64,000 nt of DNA from Komagataeibacter sp. FXV3. Lineage in GTDB: Bacteria; Pseudomonadota; Alphaproteobacteria; Acetobacterales; Acetobacteraceae. A program made the translations under genes and the position numbers. Location of the stretch: assembly GCF_015155755.1 (NCBI RefSeq), contig NZ_VWPI01000082.1, positions 31,349-95,348 of the forward strand, in the 5' to 3' direction. Shown here in pieces: positions 27,311-34,671 of the stretch (the first letter of the stretch is position 1; the number at the start of each line of letters is the position of its first letter). The notes below the pieces were generated by a model, which was given only the letters and a program-made list of their open reading frames with translations, made no database searches and was not told where the DNA came from.

Positions 27311-28510
27311 ATGCGAAAGATTTCCCTGATGGCTGGTGGACTGTTTCTGGCCACACTCCCCGTCATGGCCCGAACGGTCCCGGCCATGGCAGCCATGGCT
27401 TCGCCCGACACGGGGATAGATCCGGCCGCCAGCCAGACACAGGCCGTCGCCAGCGCCGCATTGTCCTTTCTTGCAACATTTGACGCCACCAGCCGTGCGA
27501 AAGTGCAGTTTCCATTTGTTACACAAAAATCCGGCACGCTGGCCCGCTTCCGCCGCAGCGCCCCTGACCAGCCTGTCCAGCCGGTAACCGACGCGCAGGC
27601 AACTGCCCCCATGGTCCGTGGACCGGGCATGGGACCGCCCGGTGGTTTTATTGGCGAACGCTATGGCACGTCGGTGTGGTCCAACTTCCCGGTCAGTGAC
27701 GTGCCGCGGCCGGGATTGCAGATGGGCCGGTTGACACCTGCCCAGCGCACTGCGGCATTCCATCTGCTGCAGACCGTTTTAAGCCCGAAAGGCTATCAGA
27801 AGGTCATGGACATAATGGGGGGCGATCAGGCGCTGGCGGATGCCGGCACGCCGTTCGCGTCGGGCAAGGCCGTCTATACCATTGCGATTTTTGGCACACC
27901 AGGTACGACCAGCCCATGGATGGTGCAGTTTGGTGGCCATCATCTGGGGCTTAACATTGTCATTGACGGACAGCATGGTGTCATGACCCCGACCCTGACG
28001 GGTGCACAGCCTGCGATCTATCAGGCGGACGGCAGGACAGTGCGTGTTCTGGCGGGTGAAAATGACAGTGCCTTTGCCCTGCTGGATGCCCTGGATACAA
28101 AACAGCGCCAGCAGGCCATCCTTTCGTACAGGGTGGAGGACCTGGTGCAGGGACCGGGCCATGATGGGGAAACCCTCATTCCCGAAGGAATAAAGGGGTC
28201 TGCACTGACTACGACACAAAAGGATTTGCTGACAGGCGTGATCGGGGAATGGGCAGGGATCATAAACGACGCCTATGCAACCCCGCGCCTGAAGGAAATA
28301 CGGGATGATCTGGACAATACATGGTTTGCATGGAGCGGCCCGACAACCCATGCGCCGGGTCGTAATGGATCATCCTATTACCGTATTCAGGGGCCACGAC
28401 TGCTGATCGAATTTTCACCACAGGGCGTGGGTGATGATCCGACCATGCATGTGCATACCGTCTATCGTGATCCTACCAACGACTATGGCACCGGGTATAC
28501 CATGCCATGA
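27311..28510 (+). CDS. DUF3500-family exported protein
   Basis: The signal peptide is MRKISLMAGGLFLATLPVMA. The family core is recognisable by IAIFGTPGTTSPWMVQFGGH followed by HLGLNIVIDGQ and VMTPTLTGAQP, with a C-terminal WFAWSGPT and a short stretch before YYRIQGPRLLIEFSPQG. Such proteins are exported and of unknown function; many occur with a small partner like the next gene. The ATG at 27311 has AGAGGA close by; another ATG at 27290 is possible. The next gene overlaps by four bases, so the two are translationally coupled. Confidence 0.85.
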   Translation: MRKISLMAGGLFLATLPVMARTVPAMAAMASPDTGIDPAASQTQAVASAALSFLATFDATSRAKVQFPFVTQKSGTLARFRRSAPDQPVQPVTDAQATAPMVRGPGMGPPGGFIGERYGTSVWSNFPVSDVPRPGLQMGRLTPAQRTAAFHLLQTVLSPKGYQKVMDIMGGDQALADAGTPFASGKAVYTIAIFGTPGTTSPWMVQFGGHHLGLNIVIDGQHGVMTPTLTGAQPAIYQADGRTVRVLAGENDSAFALLDALDTKQRQQAILSYRVEDLVQGPGHDGETLIPEGIKGSALTTTQKDLLTGVIGEWAGIINDAYATPRLKEIRDDLDNTWFAWSGPTTHAPGRNGSSYYRIQGPRLLIEFSPQGVGDDPTMHVHTVYRDPTNDYGTGYTMP

Positions 28511-29052
28511 ACTGGGCCCGGTTCGTATGGCTGGCGATGATCGGACTGTCGGCAGCCCGCAGCCCGGCGTATGCACACCGGCTGGATGAATACCTGCAGG
28601 CCACGGTCATTGATGTCACACGGCAGCATATTGCCATGACCCTGCGGCTGACGCCCGGTGTGGATGTGGCATCCGGTGTCATTAACCAGATTGACAGCAA
28701 CGCAGACGGCATCCTGTCACCACAGGAACAGCAGGCTTATGTTGCACGGGTCAGGCAGGGACTGTCGTTTTCCATTAATGGTAACCCGGCCTCCCTTACT
28801 GTTGCCGATGCTACTTTCCCATCGGTCATGACCCTACGGACGGGAAGCGGTGTGATCAGCCTGCGCTTTCATATAGCGACCAGACTGACACCGGGTGCAT
28901 ATCAACTGGCCTATACCAATCATGGCGTGGGACCGGATACGGTGTATCTGGTCAACGGATTGCTACCCCATGATCCGGCCATTCATATCGAACGACAGCG
29001 ACGTTCAGTCAATCAGTCCACTTACGAACTGGATTTCACGGTGGCGCCGTAA
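28507..29052 (+). CDS. Exported protein with an EF-hand-like loop
   Basis: The 181-residue protein has a signal peptide (FVWLAMIGLSAARSPAYA). A single calcium-loop-like segment DSNADGILSPQE lies near residue 65, with acidic or polar residues at the expected positions. The rest looks like a beta-rich domain. It overlaps the DUF3500 gene by ATGA and probably works with it in the periplasm or outside the cell. It may bind a metal ion. I recognise no further family. Confidence 0.75.
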   Translation: MNWARFVWLAMIGLSAARSPAYAHRLDEYLQATVIDVTRQHIAMTLRLTPGVDVASGVINQIDSNADGILSPQEQQAYVARVRQGLSFSINGNPASLTVADATFPSVMTLRTGSGVISLRFHIATRLTPGAYQLAYTNHGVGPDTVYLVNGLLPHDPAIHIERQRRSVNQSTYELDFTVAP

Positions 29053-29330
29053 AAAAGGCGGAACATCATTCCGATGGATTGTTTGGGAACAGCCCATTGA
29101 TGCGGTTTTCAAGAAAGTAGTGTTTCCTGAATATTTGTTATTATTGCAGGATTTTTCTGGAGCGATCTTCCGGACGGAATTGACAGCAGCCTGATCAAGC
29201 AGCCACGCACCGGATGAAATCGTACAACCTGCATCCCGCCCAGGAAAAACCTGAAAGCAGGGCCATCGTGCAACTGGCATCTGTATAAAAAATGCTCCCT
29301 GACTAAAAATATGTTTGCAAGGAACCCCGC

Positions 29331-30089
29331 ATGTCCATTCGCGTCGGCGTCGCCGGCTGGTCGATCCCCCCCGCACTGGCCAGCCGGTTTCCCACGGTCG
29401 GCACACATCTGGAACGCTATGGCGCGCGCATCGCGGCCGTCGAGATCAACAGCAGTTTCTATCGACCGCACCGACGCACGACCTATGCGCGTTGGGCGGC
29501 AAGCGTACCGCCTGCGTTCCGCTTTTCTGTCAAGCTGCCCAAAACGATCACACATGAACGCCGTTTTTCCGACTGTCAGGCGTTGATCGAACGCTTTGCC
29601 GAGGAAACCGGCGGCCTGGGTGACAAACGTGGTCCCATCCTGGTCCAGCTTCCCCCCAGTTTTGCCTATCCCGGGGCTATTGCCGAACAGTTTTTCCATG
29701 ACCTGAAAGCCGCGATCGCCGGAGCGGTTGTTGTGGAGCCAAGACATGCCAGCTGGTTCACACCCGAAGTCAGCCATATGCTGGAAAGACTGCAGATAAC
29801 GCGGGTTGCGGCCGATCCGGCCAGACCATCCCCTGCGGCGCAGCCCGGGGGCTGGCGTAACCTTGCCTATTTTCGGCTGCATGGCTCGCCGCGCATCTAT
29901 GAATCAATGTATACAAAAGAAGCTATTGAAGCCCATGCAAAAATCGTCACGTCCCTTGCCATGCGCGGCATTGATGTCTGGACGATCTATGACAACACTA
30001 CCTATGGCGCAGCCACACAGAATGTATTTGAACTTATGGACATCCTTGACAGGGACAAACCCGGAAATGGATTGCCCGGTTCCAGATAG
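29331..30089 (+). CDS. DUF72-family protein
   Basis: The 252-residue protein starts MSIRVGVAGWSIP and has EINSSFYRPHRRTTYARWA, FRFSVKLPKTITHERR, ILVQLPPSFAY, VVEPRHASWF and WTIYDNTTYGAATQNVFEL. These are the signature segments of the DUF72 TIM-barrel family, whose reaction is unknown. It stands alone: a 278-base gap without a visible gene precedes it, and a convergent TetR gene follows. Confidence 0.93.
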   Translation: MSIRVGVAGWSIPPALASRFPTVGTHLERYGARIAAVEINSSFYRPHRRTTYARWAASVPPAFRFSVKLPKTITHERRFSDCQALIERFAEETGGLGDKRGPILVQLPPSFAYPGAIAEQFFHDLKAAIAGAVVVEPRHASWFTPEVSHMLERLQITRVAADPARPSPAAQPGGWRNLAYFRLHGSPRIYESMYTKEAIEAHAKIVTSLAMRGIDVWTIYDNTTYGAATQNVFELMDILDRDKPGNGLPGSR

Positions 30090-30139
30090 AAATCTGTATT
30101 CTGGATATTCTTGAAATCGTCAGATCAGAAAACATCATG

Positions 30140-30182
30140 CAATCATAAGAAAAGTTTCAGAAGGCTTCGAAGAATGCCACGA
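30140..30182 (+). repeat. Dispersed extragenic repeat, copy D (internally deleted)
   Basis: ATCATAAGAAAAGTTTC joins directly to AGAAGGCTTCGAAGAATGCC. The ends resemble copy A but the AAGCTT middle is missing. It sits in the 288-base gap between convergent DUF72 and TetR genes, where no gene is supported. Confidence 0.5.
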
Positions 30183-30377
30183 TGGCCGCCCGCCTCGATC
30201 CCATGCGCTACAATCTCGCGTCCATCCCTGCGGTCTCGGCAGGGCGGGCTTCGTTCAGGCTGGTAACTGTTGCCAGCAAAACAGCATCTGAAAAATAGCG
30301 GATCGGCGGCTTACGCCTCATTTTGGTTATCAGGGAAATTACCACTCATTCCAAAACGGCGACACGTCGTAGCCCAA

Positions 30378-30986
30378 TCAATTGGTGCAGCACATGCCAT
30401 CCAGCAACACGTCCAGCGCGGCCGGAACCGGGGCTGACCCGACCTTCTCTTCAAGCAACTGATTACTGATCGCCAGCATGGCCAGGCCGTGCACCTGCGC
30501 CCAGCTTGCCGCAGCCAAAGCGCTGACGGCAACCAGCCGGAAGCTTCTGTTACGTTGCCCCCTTTCCAGAAGATCCAGAAGAATCCCGAAGGTCTTCATG
30601 GCCGCGTCATGCAATGGTGGATCTATCGTCTTATCGGCATCGGAACTGAACATCAGCCGATAAAGACCGGGATTTTGACACGCAAACCCGATACAGGCCT
30701 GTGCCGCCGCCACGAATTGCGCGCGCGTGGACGGCTGATCGAGGGACATGGCATCTGTCAGGCTTTCCCCTAGCCTGACGAAGCCGATCCGGGCCAGTTC
30801 CCGCAACAGCATCTCGCGATCACGGAAATGCTTGTAGGGCGCTGCATGACTGACACCCGTGCGCCGCGCCACTTCCCGCAGGGTGAACGCCCAGTTCTGG
30901 TCCGTGGCCAGTATGTCCAGCGCCGTGTTGATCAGGGCGCGGCGCAGGTCACCGTGATGGTAGGGGCGGTCCTTGGTTTCACTCAT
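30378..30986 (-). CDS. TetR-family regulator (WHG C-terminal type)
   Basis: The DNA-binding domain (RPYHHGDLRRALINTALDIL, then TLREVARRTGVSHAAPYKHF) and the C-terminal domain with ACIGFACQNPGLYRLMFSSD are typical of the WHG group. The gene is divergent from an aldehyde dehydrogenase-SDR pair. The intervening 100 bases hold a pair of large inverted sites, so it very likely represses both directions and responds to an aldehyde or phenolic compound. Confidence 0.9.
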   Translation of the reverse strand: MSETKDRPYHHGDLRRALINTALDILATDQNWAFTLREVARRTGVSHAAPYKHFRDREMLLRELARIGFVRLGESLTDAMSLDQPSTRAQFVAAAQACIGFACQNPGLYRLMFSSDADKTIDPPLHDAAMKTFGILLDLLERGQRNRSFRLVAVSALAAASWAQVHGLAMLAISNQLLEEKVGSAPVPAALDVLLDGMCCTN

Positions 30987-30994
30987 TCGTGAGG

Positions 30995-31079
30995 TCCATG
31001 TTTACACAAGAAACTTTCATTGACACCAGATCGTCATGCTCCATACCTTGCCTGCATAAGTTTCTCCTGTAAACATGGA
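30995..31079. promoter_or_regulatory. Inverted pair of TetR operator sites
   Basis: Two 22-base arms at 30995-31016 and 31058-31079 are reverse complements with two mismatches. Each arm contains a GTTT-N7-AAAC element (GTTTACACAAGAAAC and GTTTCTCCTGTAAAC), so each may bind one repressor dimer. They abut the starts of the divergent TetR and dehydrogenase genes. Confidence 0.75.
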
Positions 31080-31086
31080 GGACGCA

Positions 31087-32493
31087 ATGTCCGATGTTAC
31101 CCCCGCTGACCTGCACCGTATTCTCGACCGCCAGCGCGCCGCGTTCCTGAATGCCGGGCCGCCCGACCTGAAACAGCGCCGGGCCGATCTGCGTCGCCTG
31201 AAAGTCGAAATCCTGAAGCGGCGCACCGAGATCGTGCGCGCCCTGAAAACGGATTTCGGCCAGCGCTCGGAGCGGGAAAGCGCCATTGTGGAACTGATCC
31301 CGCTGGTGCAGTCGATCAATTACATGATCGCCCATCTGGGGTGCTGGATGAAACCGCAGCGCCGCCACGTCTCGGCCTATTTCCAGTGCGGTCGTGCATG
31401 GGTGGTGCGGCAGCCGGTGGGTGTCGTGGGGATAATCGCGCCGTGGAACTATCCGGTCTCGCTTGCCCTCGTGCCGCTGGCGACAGCGATTGCCGCCGGC
31501 AACCGGGCCATGCTCAAACCGTCGGAATTTACACCGGCCACATCGACAGTGATTGGCGAGATCGTTCAGGCTGCCTTTCCCGCGGAGCAGATTTCCGTCG
31601 TGACCGGCGGTGGCGACGTAGGTGCCGCATTCTCGGCCCTGCCTTTCGATCATATCCTGTTCACGGGCAGTACGGCGGTTGGAAAGAAGGTCGCCGAGGC
31701 AGCAGCACGCAATCTGACACCGGTCACGCTGGAACTGGGCGGTAAGTCACCCGTGGTGATTGAACCCGGCTTTTCCATGCAGCGGGTGGCGGACCGCGTG
31801 GCGTTCGGCAAGCTGACCAATGCCGGGCAGACCTGCATCGCGCCGGATTATGTGCTGGTGCATGAAGACGACAGGGACGCTTTTGCCGCAGCCTATGAGG
31901 ACGCCGTGAAAAAGCTACATCCGGATGGCTATGCGGGGTCTCCTGACTATACGGCGATTCTTAATACCCATCATTACGGGCGCTTGAGCGGTCTGATCGA
32001 CAATGCCGCGGTACAAGGGGCACAGGTGATCCGACTGGGGAGCGATTCACCCACGGATCATGTGCTGGCCCCCGTGCTGCTGCTCGATGTCACGCCCCAG
32101 ATGACGGTTATGCAGGAGGAGATTTTCGGGCCGGTCCTGCCTGTGCTGACTTACAGGACCCTTGATGAAGCGATTGCCTTCATCAACGCGCGGCCCCGGC
32201 CCCTGGCCCTGTATTATTTTGGCGACAACCGCGTTGAACGCGACAGGGTGTTGAAGGACACCGTTTCAGGAAACGTGACGATCAATGGTACATTGATGCA
32301 TTATGTGCAGGACGATCTGCCGTTTGGTGGCGTGGGAAACAGTGGGATCGGCGCGTATCATGGAAAGGAAGGCTTCATGGCACTCACGCATGCCCGTGGG
32401 GTGTACAGACAGGGGCGTTTCAATGCGGCAACACTACTTCAGCCGCCATTCGGCAAACTAACCGACGTCATCACCAATCTGATCCTGCGATGA
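31087..32493 (+). CDS. Aldehyde dehydrogenase, coniferyl-aldehyde type
   Basis: The protein resembles the CalB/ALDH3-like group: EKR-type N-terminal helices, GVVGIIAPWNYPVSLALVPL, ILFTGSTAVGKKV, catalytic glutamate in TLELGGKSP and cysteine in GQTCIAPDY. The C-terminus, with LPFGGVGNSGIGAYHGKEGF, is also typical. It would oxidise coniferyl or related aromatic or long aldehydes to acids with NAD(P). ATG 31087 has GGAGG six bases upstream; a start at 31075 would lie on the ribosome site. An SDR gene overlaps its end by four bases. Confidence 0.9.
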   Translation: MSDVTPADLHRILDRQRAAFLNAGPPDLKQRRADLRRLKVEILKRRTEIVRALKTDFGQRSERESAIVELIPLVQSINYMIAHLGCWMKPQRRHVSAYFQCGRAWVVRQPVGVVGIIAPWNYPVSLALVPLATAIAAGNRAMLKPSEFTPATSTVIGEIVQAAFPAEQISVVTGGGDVGAAFSALPFDHILFTGSTAVGKKVAEAAARNLTPVTLELGGKSPVVIEPGFSMQRVADRVAFGKLTNAGQTCIAPDYVLVHEDDRDAFAAAYEDAVKKLHPDGYAGSPDYTAILNTHHYGRLSGLIDNAAVQGAQVIRLGSDSPTDHVLAPVLLLDVTPQMTVMQEEIFGPVLPVLTYRTLDEAIAFINARPRPLALYYFGDNRVERDRVLKDTVSGNVTINGTLMHYVQDDLPFGGVGNSGIGAYHGKEGFMALTHARGVYRQGRFNAATLLQPPFGKLTDVITNLILR

Positions 32494-33161
32494 CGACGCG
32501 CGTTCTGCTCATCGGGGGCACCGGCCTGGTCGGGCGTTCTGTCGATGCGGACCTTGCCAAGCGGCCTGATACCGTCGTCACCAGCCTGACGCGTCGGAAA
32601 TCATCTGGCTCCGATCATGTCATTGATTTCGAACGCCTGTGCGCGGCGCCCGGGGTGACATTACGGACCGTCGTCCCAACTGGCGCTGACGTGGCGATTT
32701 CCTGCCTGGGCACCACAATTCGTGCTGCTGGATCGCAGGCGGCCATGTTCCGCGTGGATCATGACTATGTCCTCGCTTTTGCCACAGCGGCGCATGCGCT
32801 TGGCGCACGCCAATTCATTCTCGTTTCTTCCGTGGGGGCGGGCGGTCCCGGTTTTTACCTCAGGACCAAAGGCGCGATCGAGCGCGACATCAGGGCGCTC
32901 GGTTTCAGCCGCGTGGACATCCTGCGCCCCGGCATGTTGCTGGGTCACCGTGCAGAGGCACGACCGATGGAGGCGATCGGTCAGCGGCTGGCGGCGGCGC
33001 TGGCACCGTTCATAATCGGCAGGCTTGCTGGATATGGCGCGATTGACGCGAAAACTGTCGCGAAGGCGATTGCCGGGCTTGTAGGACAGGTGCCAGATGG
33101 ATGCCGGACATATGACAATGCGGACCTGCACCGGATCGCCAGTCAAACTGCCAACTCATGA
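32490..33161 (+). CDS. Atypical SDR / NAD(P)-binding protein
   Basis: The 223-residue protein opens with a Rossmann fold (VLLIGGTGLVGRSV) and shows ISCLGTTIRAAGS and FILVSSVGAGGPGFYLRTKG. It lacks a clear YxxxK catalytic pair; YLRTKG may replace it. This is the pattern of HTATIP2-like atypical SDRs, some of which are reductases or quinone-linked proteins. It overlaps the dehydrogenase by ATGA, so the two are coupled. It is the last chromosomal gene before the integrated element. Confidence 0.83.
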   Translation: MTTRVLLIGGTGLVGRSVDADLAKRPDTVVTSLTRRKSSGSDHVIDFERLCAAPGVTLRTVVPTGADVAISCLGTTIRAAGSQAAMFRVDHDYVLAFATAAHALGARQFILVSSVGAGGPGFYLRTKGAIERDIRALGFSRVDILRPGMLLGHRAEARPMEAIGQRLAAALAPFIIGRLAGYGAIDAKTVAKAIAGLVGQVPDGCRTYDNADLHRIASQTANS

Positions 33162-33221
33162 GATGATCCGGTATTTCCGAAGAATTTTATGTGCATCCTG
33201 CGCGTATGTCCCAAACGCAGA

Positions 33222-33243
33222 AAGCCGCCCCTACGGACGGCTT
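33222..33243 (-). terminator. Hairpin terminator of the tRNA remnant
   Basis: On the minus strand AAGCCG pairs with CGGCTT around a 10-base middle, followed by TTCTG. It lies 28 bases beyond the 3' end of the tRNA fragment, as expected for the terminator of the original tRNA gene. Confidence 0.6.
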
Positions 33244-33270
33244 AACATGCTGATTATATTGGATAAATCT

Positions 33271-33315
33271 TGGTTGCGGGGGCAGGATTTGAACCTGCGG
33301 CCTTCAGGTTATGAG
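33271..33315 (-). other. Attachment site: 3' fragment of an initiator tRNA-Met gene
   Basis: Read on the minus strand, the 45 bases start at the anticodon loop CTCATAACC and include GGTTCAAATCC (T-arm) and CCCCCGCAACCA (acceptor with encoded CCA). These fit initiator tRNA-fMet. The 5' half is absent: upstream bases give TCAAA where a paired anticodon stem needs TCAGG, and the D-arm is too short. A fragment of this kind directly beside a tyrosine integrase marks an att site. The intact tRNA should stand at the far end of the element, beyond the window. Confidence 0.82.
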
Positions 33316-33488
33316 TTTGACAGCAGGGCCTACGCCGCACCGCGAAATATCCGCACTCCCTACGCCAATCTACGCCTATCCTTTTATTTTAATTGCATAA
33401 TTTGTGTAATTTGGCTCAGCTTCCTACGCCAGCTCACGCTGACGTTTCAGTCCCATTTGCATCCTATACGCATCCTGCGGAGGAAGCC

Positions 33489-34667
33489 ATGCCCCGAATT
33501 TCAAAGCGTATCATTGCCACCCTTCAGCCTGCCGAGAAGGACTACATCGTCTGGGACGATCAGGTCGCCGGCTTCGCCTTGCGGGTCTGGCCTTCGGGCC
33601 GGATGAGCTATGTGGTTCATTACCGGACCAACGGGAGATTCCGTCGTTATACGATCGGCCATCATGGTCCATGGACGGCGGATAAAGCGCGGGATGAGGC
33701 GATCAGGATTCTTGCCCGCGTAAAAGACGGCGGCGATCCCAATGTCGAACGCGGAGAGGAGCGCTCCTGCCCGACCGTCAGCCAGTTCAGCAAGACTTTC
33801 GTCGAACGGCATGTGAACACGCATCTGAAACCCACGACTCAGGCCGAGTACAAGCGCGCGATTGACCTGTTCATCGCGAAAAAGATTGGCAACCGGAAGA
33901 TGGACGCCCTCACCCACTCCGATGTAGTCGGGTTCCATCATACCTATCGCCATATTCCCTATCAGGCCAACCGAACCCTCGGTGTTCTGTCTAAGATGTT
34001 CTCGCTGGCGATCCTGTGGGGCGTCCGGAAAGATAACGTGAATCCCTGTCGGGGCGTGAAACGCTACAAGGAGCTGAAACGCGAGCGCTATCTCACGGCG
34101 GAAGAACATCAGCGCCTTGGCCAGGCGCTCGATGATGCTCGTTCCACGATGCCCGAAGCCGTGAATGCGCTCCAAATCCTGCTTTTGACCGGCTGTCGCC
34201 TGCGGGAAGTCCAGCGCCTGAAATGGGAATACGTCTATCTGAACGAAGCGGTAATCAGACTACCTGACACGAAAAATGGTGCCCGCACGGTTCAGTTAGG
34301 CGAGAGTGCAGTCGGCTTACTTGGAGGCATCCCAAGGGTCGAGGGCAATCCCTATGTCATCACGGGACGGAAAGAAGGTGGCCACCTGACCGATCTGGAG
34401 AAGCCGTGGCGGCGCATCCGAAAGGAAGCCGGGCTGGAGGATGTCCGCATTCATGATCTCCGTCATTCCTTTGCATCCGATGCGCTGGAACTGGGCGAGG
34501 ATCTGATCATGATCGGGAAACTGCTGGGCCATCGGGATCTCAAATCGACCGCACGTTACGCTCACCTCAAAAAAGAGCCGATCCAGCGCGCGGTCAAAGG
34601 GATCGATCTCAAAATCTCCTCCGCCCTTTCCGCAACAAAGGTCACACCAGTCACCGCCGTCGAGTAA
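33489..34667 (+). CDS. int: Tyrosine recombinase, ICE integrase
   Basis: The 392-residue enzyme excises and inserts the element at tRNA-fMet. It has an N-terminal arm-binding domain of DUF4102-like type (DQVAGFALRVWPSGR), a core-binding domain and a catalytic domain. In the catalytic domain are arginine in TGCRLREVQRL, HDLRHSFAS, a GHRDLKSTARYAH segment and the nucleophilic tyrosine. The frame opens at 33393, but ATG 33489 has GGAGGA six bases ahead. The gene lies 173 bases from the att fragment and ends four bases from the convergent RND pump gene. Confidence 0.94.
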   Translation: MPRISKRIIATLQPAEKDYIVWDDQVAGFALRVWPSGRMSYVVHYRTNGRFRRYTIGHHGPWTADKARDEAIRILARVKDGGDPNVERGEERSCPTVSQFSKTFVERHVNTHLKPTTQAEYKRAIDLFIAKKIGNRKMDALTHSDVVGFHHTYRHIPYQANRTLGVLSKMFSLAILWGVRKDNVNPCRGVKRYKELKRERYLTAEEHQRLGQALDDARSTMPEAVNALQILLLTGCRLREVQRLKWEYVYLNEAVIRLPDTKNGARTVQLGESAVGLLGGIPRVEGNPYVITGRKEGGHLTDLEKPWRRIRKEAGLEDVRIHDLRHSFASDALELGEDLIMIGKLLGHRDLKSTARYAHLKKEPIQRAVKGIDLKISSALSATKVTPVTAVE

Positions 34668-34671
34668 GCGG

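Noticed and set aside
30182..30298. 38-codon frame in the gap between DUF72 and TetR
   Set aside because: It has no ribosome site, no homology I recognise, and begins inside the degenerate repeat copy D.
33271..33350. Complete tRNA-Met gene
   Set aside because: The 5' acceptor strand, D-arm and 5' side of the anticodon stem do not fit, so only the 3' fragment is reported.
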